NCBI GenBank assembly: GCA_020848735.1
Contig: JADLHO010000126.1
Span: forward strand, 59,835-123,834
Source of the DNA: Planctomycetota bacterium
GTDB lineage: Bacteria > Planctomycetota > UBA1135 > UBA2386
Direction of reading: 5' to 3'
DNA: 64,000 nt
The notes beneath the pieces are model-generated. The model ran no database searches. It had not been told where the DNA came from and saw only the letters and a list, made by a program, of their open reading frames with translations. Position numbers and translations under genes: made by a program. Below are positions 32,793 through 39,504 of this stretch, in pieces (the stretch's first letter is position 1; every line of letters starts with the position of its first letter).

Positions 32793-32833
32793 CTGGACCA
32801 AAACCAGCTGTGCTGCCGTTACACCACCGGGAA
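32763..32833 (-). tRNA. tRNA-Gln (anticodon UUG)
   Basis: Read on the minus strand, TTCCCGG (32833-32827) and CCGGGAA (32770-32764) form the acceptor stem with A as discriminator. The anticodon stem GCTGG/CCAGC encloses the loop TTTTGGT, giving anticodon TTG and G at position 37. The T-arm loop is TTCAAAT. No CCA is encoded. The gene overlaps the 3' end of the convergent RlmN/Cfr-type CDS by 30 nt. Confidence 0.93.
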
Positions 32834-32966
32834 TCAGTCGATCGCAGCGCGGGCGCCCGCGCGTCCGTCATCCACGTCGGGGAGGGAACGTGCCCCCCAT
32901 CGCCGTGGCGGCCGCACATGATGCCGCCGGCGAGCACGCGCGAGAATGCCGTCGACACCCGCCGGA

Positions 32967-33008
32967 AAAGCAGACGGCCGGCGCGTGGTCGCCCACGCAC
33001 CGGCCGTC
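32967..33008 (-). terminator. intrinsic terminator of tRNA-Gln(CUG)
   Basis: Four bases after the tRNA 3' end, GACGGCCGG (33008-33000) pairs with CCGGCCGTC (32981-32973), and the inner GCGTGG pairs with CCACGC. The stem is 16 positions with one mismatch and a 4-nt loop. On the minus strand it is followed by TGCTTTT. This is the clearest Rho-independent terminator in the window. Confidence 0.7.
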
Positions 33009-33012
33009 GGTG

Positions 33013-33084
33013 TTTCGGTACCTGGACTTGAACCAGGACTAACGGAACCAGAATCCGTTGTGCTGCCAATTACACCATACCGAA
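33013..33084 (-). tRNA. tRNA-Gln (anticodon CUG)
   Basis: Minus strand: acceptor stem TTCGGTA (33084-33078) with TACCGAA (33020-33014), A discriminator at 33013, D-arm, then an anticodon arm with loop TTCTGGT, giving anticodon CTG and G37. The T-loop is TTCAAGT. No CCA is encoded. It is the second Gln isoacceptor and lies 179 nt upstream of the first on the same strand. Confidence 0.94.
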
Positions 33085-33183
33085 GCACGAGGACCCGTCG
33101 CACCGCGGGGGGCTTCGCGAGGCAGCAACGCGAAGCAGGATTCCCGCGAACGGGGCGGGGAAGCGTAGCGAGCAGAACGCGTG

Positions 33184-33212
33184 ACGCGAGGGGTTTTTTT
33201 GCCCCCTCACGC
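33184..33212 (-). other. hairpin with an A7-containing loop between cinA and tRNA-Gln
   Basis: On the minus strand GCGTGAGGGG (33212-33203) can pair with CCCCTCGCGT (33193-33184) using two G-U pairs; the loop is GCAAAAAAA. It lies between the cinA stop and the tRNA. There is no U-tract after the stem, so it is not a standard terminator; it may be a 3'-end or processing structure. Confidence 0.35.
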
Positions 33213-33276
33213 GAGCGTGCCGACGCTTCGCCCCGACCGCGAGGGCTCATCGGCAAGGGGACGCGCGTGAGTCGAG

Positions 33277-34554
33277 TCAGCCCGGTGGACCGGCGAGTTC
33301 GCGGAGCGCGGCGGCGATCGCCTCGAGCGCCGCACGCTGCCGCACGAACTCGCGACTGACCGCGGTGATCGCCCGGGTCCAGGCGCGGACGACGACCGCG
33401 CCGGTGGCACCCCGCAGCGCGAGTCCGAAGCAGACCGTGCCCACGGGCTTGCCGGCGCTGCCGCCGTCCGGGCCGGCGATCCCGGTCGTCGCGAGCGCGA
33501 GGGATGCACCCGTGCGTTCGAGGGCGCCGCGCGCCATCGCCGCCGCGACGGCTTCGCTCACCGCACCGTGGGCCGCGATCGTCTCGGGCGGGACGCCGAG
33601 TTCACCGGTCTTGCGCTCGTTGGCGTAGGGCACGAAGCCCCCGAGGAAGACGCGCGAGGCGCCGGCGACGTCCGTGAGGAGACGCGCGATGAGGCCGCCG
33701 GTGCAGGACTCCGCCGTCGCGAGGGTGCTCCCCCGCGCGGCGGCGAGCGCGACGAGGCGCGCGGCGGGGTCGCCCTCGCCTTCGTAGAGCAGATCCGCGC
33801 CGAGCCGCTCGCGCGCGATGGCCGCGACCGCGTCGGCGCGCGCGGCCGCCTCCGCGTCGTCGCGTCCGTCGGCGACGACGCGCACCGTCAGGAGTCCGAA
33901 CTGTGGCGTGATCCCGACCTTCACGGCCGCGGAGTCCGCCATCAGGTCCGCGATCCGCTGCCCGAGCGCCGCCTCACTCGGACCCAGCGCGACGAGCGCA
34001 CGCTTCGCGATCGGCCGCAGGCGCGCGGCGAACTGCTCGCGCACGCGCGGCACGACGCGGTGCTCGAGCATCTCGACCATCTCCGCGGGCACCCCGGGCA
34101 GGGCGAAGGCCTGCGCGCGGCCGATGCTCAACGCGAAGCCCGGCGCGGTGCCCCAGTCGTTGGCAAGCGGGACTGCACCCTGCGGCAGCAGCGCCTGACG
34201 GCGATTGTCGTCGCCGACCTTGCGACCGCGGGCGGCGAACCACGCCTCGATCCAATCCCAGCACCGCGCGTCGAAGGCGAGCTCCACGCCGGCGGCCCCC
34301 GCCGCGACGTGGCGCGTGCGGTCGTCCTCCGTCGGCCCGAGTCCGCCGGTGATGACGATGAGGTCCGCGCGGGCCCCGGCTTCGCGCAGCAGGGCGAGCC
34401 CATCCTGCTCGGCATCGCCGACGATCGACACGCGGGTCACCGCGCAGCCGAGCTCCTCGAGCCGTCGCGCGATGAACGCGGAGTTCGTGTCGACGACGCT
34501 GCCGTGCACGAGCTCGTCGCCGATCGCGACGATCTCCAGACGCGGTGCCGTCAT
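33277..34554 (-). CDS. cinA: CinA: competence/damage-inducible protein, nicotinamide-nucleotide amidase
   Basis: 425 aa. The N-terminal MoaB/MogA-like domain (about residues 1-175: IVAIGDELVHGSVVDTNSAFIARRL, TGGLGPTEDD) corresponds to the ADP-ribose pyrophosphatase/COG1058 part. The C-terminal PncC domain (about 255-425) has ATAESCTGGLIARLLTDVAGASRVFLGGFVPYAN and TTGIAGPDGG, the NMN deamidase motifs. It recycles pyridine-nucleotide by-products. It starts in an ATGA overlap with tatC. Confidence 0.93.
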   Translation of the reverse strand: MTAPRLEIVAIGDELVHGSVVDTNSAFIARRLEELGCAVTRVSIVGDAEQDGLALLREAGARADLIVITGGLGPTEDDRTRHVAAGAAGVELAFDARCWDWIEAWFAARGRKVGDDNRRQALLPQGAVPLANDWGTAPGFALSIGRAQAFALPGVPAEMVEMLEHRVVPRVREQFAARLRPIAKRALVALGPSEAALGQRIADLMADSAAVKVGITPQFGLLTVRVVADGRDDAEAAARADAVAAIARERLGADLLYEGEGDPAARLVALAAARGSTLATAESCTGGLIARLLTDVAGASRVFLGGFVPYANERKTGELGVPPETIAAHGAVSEAVAAAMARGALERTGASLALATTGIAGPDGGSAGKPVGTVCFGLALRGATGAVVVRAWTRAITAVSREFVRQRAALEAIAAALRELAGPPG

Positions 34555-35546
34555 GCCATCGGCTCCGTGCTGCCCGCTGCCCGCCGCCGCTCCGCGAACC
34601 AGGTCAGGATGAGGCCGACGAGGTAGAGCACCGTGAGCGGCACCGCCATGAGGCACTGCGTGACGACGTCCGGCGGCGTGAGGATCGCCGAGATGACGAA
34701 CATGCCGACGATGACGTGGCGCCAGTACTTCTTCATCTGCGCATGGCTCAGGACGCCGACGCGATGGATCGCGACCATCAGCAGCGGGAGCTGGAACACG
34801 AGCCCGAGCGCCACCGTGGTGACGAGCAGCAGCCCGAAGTAGTTCTGCACCGAGAACAGCGGCTCGACGCGCGACTGGTCCATGAACTGGATCAGCATGT
34901 AGAGCGCGAGCGGCACCGCGACGAAGTAGCCGAAGGCGATCCCGCCACCGAGCAACACGAAGGCCCAGGGCAGGCTGCGCATGACCACGCGCCGCTCGTG
35001 CGTGTAGAGCCCGGCCGCGATGAAGGCCCAGATCTGCCAGACGACGACCGGCGCCGCGATCGCGAGCGCGAAGAGGATCGTCGCGCTCATGTAGACCCAC
35101 ATGTCCTCGATGCCGCCCAACGCCTTCAGCGTGCGGGAGAGCGCGAAGCCGCCCTGGTTGGCGATCGTCGGGTAGTGCTTCGGGGGAAAGCTCCCGTCGA
35201 GGATCGCGGCGCGGTACTTCCGATGGAACTCGAGCTTCTGCTGCTCGAGTTCGTCGAGCGCCCGCCCCTCGGCCTTCGCCGCGGCGGCCTCCGCATCGAG
35301 GTCCACGAGGAAGGCCTCGTAGCGCGCCATCCACACCGTCTCGTAGGGCGCGGTGTAGACGTGCGTGATCGAGTCCTTGAAGGGCACCACGACCAGCAGC
35401 GCGACGACGACCGCGACGACCGAGCGCAGCAGGCGACGCCGTAGCTCGTCGATGTGGTCGCCGAGCGACATCCGCGGCAGATCTTCGACCGGGGCCTGGC
35501 CGGCGCCCGGACTCGGCGCCGTGGTTCGCTGCTCGGTCGAGGTCAT
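34551..35546 (-). CDS. tatC: Sec-independent protein translocase subunit TatC
   Basis: 331 aa, six TM helices. It recognises twin-arginine signals such as that of the oxidoreductase at 1237. The N-terminal DHIDELRRRLL and the LYTHERR loop hold the two glutamates used in signal binding. The first periplasmic loop, between TM1 (about 38-57) and TM2 (about 150-172), is about 90 residues and contains a charged helix (AEGRALDELEQQKLEF), roughly twice the E. coli size, which explains the long protein. tatA/B are not in the window. It overlaps cinA. Confidence 0.93.
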   Translation of the reverse strand: MTSTEQRTTAPSPGAGQAPVEDLPRMSLGDHIDELRRRLLRSVVAVVVALLVVVPFKDSITHVYTAPYETVWMARYEAFLVDLDAEAAAAKAEGRALDELEQQKLEFHRKYRAAILDGSFPPKHYPTIANQGGFALSRTLKALGGIEDMWVYMSATILFALAIAAPVVVWQIWAFIAAGLYTHERRVVMRSLPWAFVLLGGGIAFGYFVAVPLALYMLIQFMDQSRVEPLFSVQNYFGLLLVTTVALGLVFQLPLLMVAIHRVGVLSHAQMKKYWRHVIVGMFVISAILTPPDVVTQCLMAVPLTVLYLVGLILTWFAERRRAAGSTEPMA

Positions 35547-35556
35547 CGGGCGCGGC

Positions 35557-35562
35557 AGTGTA
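35557..35562 (-). promoter_or_regulatory. -10 element TACACT, 10 nt from the tatC start
   Basis: Minus-strand TACACT is followed by GCCGCGCCCG and then ATG at 35546. A transcript starting 6-8 nt after the element would be almost leaderless. Confidence 0.45.
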
Positions 35563-35641
35563 GGCAGCGACGTGCGCGGTTGAAGCGGTCGCCCCGGACA
35601 CGCTCGCCGTTCCTGGCCCCCCGCAGGCGCCGGAAATGCGC

Positions 35642-35673
35642 GCGGGCCGCGTCCCGAGGGAGACGCGACCCGC
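35642..35673. terminator. strong 12-bp hairpin downstream of the coiled-coil protein gene
   Basis: GCGGGCCGCGTC (35642-35653) pairs with GACGCGACCCGC (35662-35673), one non-Watson-Crick position. A second GC hairpin follows at about 35681-35712. There is no U-tract. It lies between the stop of the gene at 35771 and the tatC promoter, so a 3'-end function is likely. Confidence 0.45.
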
Positions 35674-35770
35674 TTCGTCCGCCGCCGCGCCCCGCTTGCG
35701 CGGCGACGGCGGTCCTCGGTGCCGGGTTCCCGCTCGGGCGGCCATGCGACCGCCGCGGGAACTCGGCGAC

Positions 35771-37057
35771 TCAGTTGCTGGAGGTCTCGGGCAGCTTCAG
35801 GTACTGGCGCACCTTGGAGAGCGGCGCCATCTCGATGCGGAGGTTCTGCGCGAGCTTGTACTCCTCGCTCTCGGTGATCGGGGTGAAGCCCGAGCCTTCC
35901 TCGTTGACGAGGTCGCCACCGACGATGATCAGGTCCACACCGGGGCCGAGCTTGTCGACCACGTTGTTGCCGAGGTCGGCGAGCAGCGCGGCGACGACCG
36001 GCTTCGTCAGCGGGTGGCTGAAGCGGCCCATCAGGTAGACGTTGTGCCGCATGCTGACGCTGTAGAGGTCGTTGCGGATCTCGTCACCGGCCATGACCGG
36101 GTCGTAGCGATCCTTCAGGTTGCTGATCAGCACCTCGGCGCGGGTCTGCTCGACGCGGCGCACGACGGCCGTCGCCTTGACCTCGCCGGTCAGCGGCTTG
36201 ACGACCTCGAAGCTCGTCCCGAGCGGGAGCATGTCGCGGGTGCCGAGGTTGATCCACGCGAGGCCGGTGGCCTGCGAGGACTCGATCACCAGACCGTCCT
36301 TCTCCTGCGCGGGGTTGACGAGCTTGACCTTGTCGGCGGCGGCGGCGGCGCGCGCCTGCAGCGTCTCGATCTCCTTGCGGAGGGCGGCGACGGCCTTGGC
36401 GTGCTCGGCGGCCTGGTCCGACATCTTGGTGCGCAGCGCGCCGTACTCGGCGTTCTGGCTCGCGAGGAGGCGGTCCTTCGCGTCGATCGAGTTCTGGAGG
36501 TCGGTGCGGGTGTCCGACACCTCGCGGCTCAGCGTCGCCTCGCGCGCCTGCGCGCTCTTCGTGACGTCGCCGACCGACTTGTTGAGCTCCGCCACCTGCG
36601 CCTGGACGCCGGCGTTCGTGCTCTTGCTGTTCTCGATCTGACGGAGCAGCTCCTCGCGCGACTTCGTGACGAGGCCGAACACCGCGGCGAGACCGCGCTG
36701 CTCGGGGACGTTGCTCGAGCGGGCGAAGTCCGTCAGGCTCGCGCGGACGCGGGTCGGGACGGCGACGTTCTGGAGCGGCTCGGGCGTGCCGTACTCCGAG
36801 TAGTCGAAGCCCTCGCGACCGGCATAGGCACCGGCCTCACCGACTTCGACGGTGATGTCCTCGACGTAGTGCTTGTAGATCAGGGCCTGGCGATTCGCGT
36901 CCTTGACGCGCGCGTTCGCGGTCTTGATCGCCTCCTCGAGCTCGGTGTTCTTGCCGATCATGGCGTAGCCGAAGCCGAGCGCGCCCAGGAAGAGGACGAG
37001 CATGACGAGGAAGAAGAAGATGTTGACGTGCGCGGCACCGCGCTCGCGGGTGTGCAT
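35771..37057 (-). CDS. single-span membrane protein with long coiled coil, function unknown
   Basis: 428 aa. The N-terminus has one membrane helix (NIFFFLVMLVLFLGALGFGYAM, about residues 12-33). A long helical region rich in Ala, Glu, Lys and Gln follows (about 115-245, with heptads such as LRKEIETLQARAAAAADKV). The C-terminal 180 residues are alpha/beta (LAWINLGTRDMLPLGTSFEVV; VYLMGRFSHPLTKPVVAALLADLGNNVVDKLGPGVDLIIVGG); the last part is reminiscent of a BRCT-like fold. I do not recognise a named family. It may be an envelope scaffold. Its 5' flank is a long gene-free stretch. Confidence 0.75.
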   Translation of the reverse strand: MHTRERGAAHVNIFFFLVMLVLFLGALGFGYAMIGKNTELEEAIKTANARVKDANRQALIYKHYVEDITVEVGEAGAYAGREGFDYSEYGTPEPLQNVAVPTRVRASLTDFARSSNVPEQRGLAAVFGLVTKSREELLRQIENSKSTNAGVQAQVAELNKSVGDVTKSAQAREATLSREVSDTRTDLQNSIDAKDRLLASQNAEYGALRTKMSDQAAEHAKAVAALRKEIETLQARAAAAADKVKLVNPAQEKDGLVIESSQATGLAWINLGTRDMLPLGTSFEVVKPLTGEVKATAVVRRVEQTRAEVLISNLKDRYDPVMAGDEIRNDLYSVSMRHNVYLMGRFSHPLTKPVVAALLADLGNNVVDKLGPGVDLIIVGGDLVNEEGSGFTPITESEEYKLAQNLRIEMAPLSKVRQYLKLPETSSN

Positions 37058-37459
37058 GACCGATGCTCCAGGCTGCGTTCGGGTTGTGCGGGAGAGGGAT
37101 AAGGGACCGAGTCTCGGCGCGGCTGGGGGACGTTCCAGTCAACCCGCGCGAGAACCGAGGACGTGGATTGCGACTGCTGTTGGACGCTGAGGGGGCGAAG
37201 CGGCGGCACGCCAGTGCCGACGCGGTTTCTGGCGCAAGCGAGACGTTCCCGGTTCCAGGTCCCCGCACCCGATCGACGCAAGTCGGGTCGTGAGAACTGA
37301 GGGGTCGTGAGGGGGTCGATCCGGGGATCGGGGCCGGGATTCTAGGAACGCCGGTCGCGAAGGGTCAAGGCAGCGGGAATGCTGTCGCGATCTTCGAGGC
37401 CGCGGGAGTCTACAACAGCCCTGCCCCTGCGGCTCATCCTGCCCGCCGTTCGTCACGCG
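37058..37459. other. 402-bp gene-free divergent region
   Basis: No convincing ORF. It holds a minus-strand -10-like TAGAAT followed by CCCGGCCC (37344 to 37339), about 280 nt upstream of the coiled-coil gene; a second weaker minus-strand TTATCC near 37096-37101; and a plus-strand TACAAC (37411-37416) before coaE. A GGTCGTGAG-type direct repeat occurs twice (about 37285 and 37305). A long 5' leader or an unannotated small RNA on the minus strand is possible but I see no recognisable RNA family. Confidence 0.4.
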
Positions 37460-38104
37460 ATGGATCGATTCGAGCCGCAACCACCCGTCGTCATCGGGAT
37501 CGTCGGCGGCATCGCCGCGGGGAAGTCGACCGTCGCGGCGCTCTTCGCCGCGGCCGGGCTCGAGCACGTCGACGCCGACGGGATCGCGCGCGCCCTGGTC
37601 GACGAACCCGCCATCCGAACGGCGCTGCGCGCGCGTTTCGGGGCCGCGGTCGAGCGGGACGACGGGAGCCTGGATCGCGCGGCCCTCGCCCGGCTGGTCT
37701 TCGCCGACGCGGCCGCCCGCCGCGATCTCGAATCGATCACCCACCCGCAGATCCGCGCGCGGATCCTCGCGCAGATCGAGGCGGCCAAGGCCGCGGGACG
37801 CTCGGTGCTCCTCGATGCGCCGCTGCTCCTCGAGGGCCCGCTGCACGCGCACTGCGACGCGGTCGTCTTCGTCGACGCGTCCGACGCCGTGCGCCGCCGG
37901 CGCGCCCTCGCGCGGGGTTGGAGCGAGGCGGAATGGCAGCGACGGGAGCAGAACCAGCTCGGGCTCGGACTGAAACGCGCGCGGGCGAACGCTAGCATCC
38001 GGAACGACGCGGATCTCGACGCGACTCGGCGCGCCGTCGAGGAACTCCTTTCGACCTGGCGGGACTGCCCTCCCCGCCGCAGTGAAGAGCGACCCGGATC
38101 ATGA
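37460..38104 (+). CDS. coaE: dephospho-CoA kinase
   Basis: 214 aa. It phosphorylates dephospho-CoA, the last step of CoA synthesis. Walker A is GGIAAGKSTV (about residues 16-25); the VDADGIAR segment carries the substrate Asp, and HPQIRARI and DAPLLLEG are the usual core segments. A start at 37379 would include the promoter region; ATG 37460 fits the family N-terminus. It overlaps rho by ATGA. Confidence 0.93.
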   Translation: MDRFEPQPPVVIGIVGGIAAGKSTVAALFAAAGLEHVDADGIARALVDEPAIRTALRARFGAAVERDDGSLDRAALARLVFADAAARRDLESITHPQIRARILAQIEAAKAAGRSVLLDAPLLLEGPLHAHCDAVVFVDASDAVRRRRALARGWSEAEWQRREQNQLGLGLKRARANASIRNDADLDATRRAVEELLSTWRDCPPRRSEERPGS

Positions 38105-39504
38105 CGAGATCGCCCGCGCCGACGCCCACGCCCGACGACGGCGCCGCGACCCGCGCACTCGCCGCCGGCGAGACCCCGCGCCGCGCGGAGGACCCCTCGG
38201 CACCCGAACGGGACCAGAACGCCGTCTACGAGCGCGCGAAGCGCAGCGACTACGACATCCCCCGCCTGCAACTGCTCTCGATCGGCGAACTGCGCCAGAT
38301 CGCGCAGGACGCCGAGGTCGAGACGACCGTCGGCCTCAACCGCCAGGAGCTGATCTTCCAGATCCTCAAGCGCAAGGTCACCTCGCAGGGTCTCGGCTGG
38401 GGCGAGGGCACGCTCGACATCCTCCCCGACGGCTTCGGCTTCCTCCGCTCGCGTCGCTACAACTACCAGGCGGGCCCCGACGACATCTATGTGAGTCCGA
38501 GCCAGATCCGGCGGCTCAATCTCAAGCAGGGCCACCAGATCGCCGGGCCGGTGCGGCCACCGAAGGACGGGGAGAAGTACTTCGCGCTGCTCCACGTCGA
38601 GTGGGTCGACGGCAAGTCCGTCGACGACCTGCGCCGGCGCATCGCGTTCGACGACCTCACCCCCATCGTGCCCTGCCGGCGCCTCGTGCTCGATCGACCG
38701 GGCGCGGGTCTCGACGTCCGACTCGTCGATCTGCTGGCACCGCTGGGCCATGGCCAGCGCGCCCTGGTCCTGGCGCCGCCGCACTCGCGCCGCAACGCGC
38801 TGCTGACGCACCTCGCGCAGGCGATCCTCGCGAGCAACCCGCAGGTCTACGTCATCCTGCTGCTCCTCGACGAACGCCCCGAGGAGGTGACCCTCGCCCA
38901 GCGCAGCACGGCACCCGACGAACGCCGCGAGGTCGTCGCATCCACCTTCGACGAGCCCTCGGCGCGGCACGTCGCCCTGGCGGAGATGGCGCTCATGAAG
39001 GCGAAGCGGCTCGTCGAGTCGAGCCGCGACGTCGTCCTCTGCGTCGACTCGCTCACCAGCCTCGTGCGCGCCTACAACCTCGAGCTGCCGCCGACGGGCA
39101 AGACGCTGTGCGCCGGCCTCGACGCGAGCGCGCTGCAGGCACCGAAGCGCCTCTTCGGCGCGGCGCGCAACGTCGAGGAGGGCGGCTCGCTCACCGTGAT
39201 CGCGACCGCGTTGACCGGGACCGGCGCGCGCATCGACGAGGTGATCGCCGAGGAATTCCGCGGCAAGGGCAACTGCGAGATCGTGCTCGACGAGCGCCTC
39301 GCGGGCCTCCACGTGCACCCCGCGCTCGACGTGCTGCGGACCGGCACGCGGCGTGAAGACAGCCTCCTGCCGCCCGACGACCTGCTGCGCCTCAAACGCC
39401 TGCGGACGGCGATCGACCGCGACTCACCCCGCGAGAGTCTCGAGGCGCTCATCGCGCGCGTCGAAGGCACGCCTTCCAACCGCGCCTTGCTCGACGCGCT
39501 GTGA
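38101..39504 (+). CDS. rho: transcription termination factor Rho, with degenerate Walker A motif
   Basis: 467 aa, with an extra 50-residue Pro/Ala/Glu-rich N-terminus. All Rho landmarks align by eye with E. coli Rho: Rho-N (LLSIGELRQIAQDAEV), the RNA-binding DGFGFLRS and AGPDDIYVSPSQIRR, catalytic Glu in LLDERPEEV, Walker B VVLCVDSLTSLVRAYN, the Q/R-loop region KTLCAGLDASAL, FGAARNVEEGGSLTVIATAL and arginine finger TGTRRED. The exception is the P-loop: APPKAGKT is here APPHSRRN (residues 225-232), so the invariant Lys and Thr that hold ATP phosphates are Arg and Asn. The DNA at 38773-38796 is unambiguous. It may be a paralogue or a Rho with altered ATPase. It is co-transcribed with coaE. Confidence 0.9.
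   Translation: MTRSPAPTPTPDDGAATRALAAGETPRRAEDPSAPERDQNAVYERAKRSDYDIPRLQLLSIGELRQIAQDAEVETTVGLNRQELIFQILKRKVTSQGLGWGEGTLDILPDGFGFLRSRRYNYQAGPDDIYVSPSQIRRLNLKQGHQIAGPVRPPKDGEKYFALLHVEWVDGKSVDDLRRRIAFDDLTPIVPCRRLVLDRPGAGLDVRLVDLLAPLGHGQRALVLAPPHSRRNALLTHLAQAILASNPQVYVILLLLDERPEEVTLAQRSTAPDERREVVASTFDEPSARHVALAEMALMKAKRLVESSRDVVLCVDSLTSLVRAYNLELPPTGKTLCAGLDASALQAPKRLFGAARNVEEGGSLTVIATALTGTGARIDEVIAEEFRGKGNCEIVLDERLAGLHVHPALDVLRTGTRREDSLLPPDDLLRLKRLRTAIDRDSPRESLEALIARVEGTPSNRALLDAL

Noticed and set aside
33184..33212. Hairpin with T7/A7 loop considered as an intrinsic terminator of cinA
   Set aside because: The homopolymer lies in the loop and no U-tract follows on either strand; kept only as an unassigned structure.
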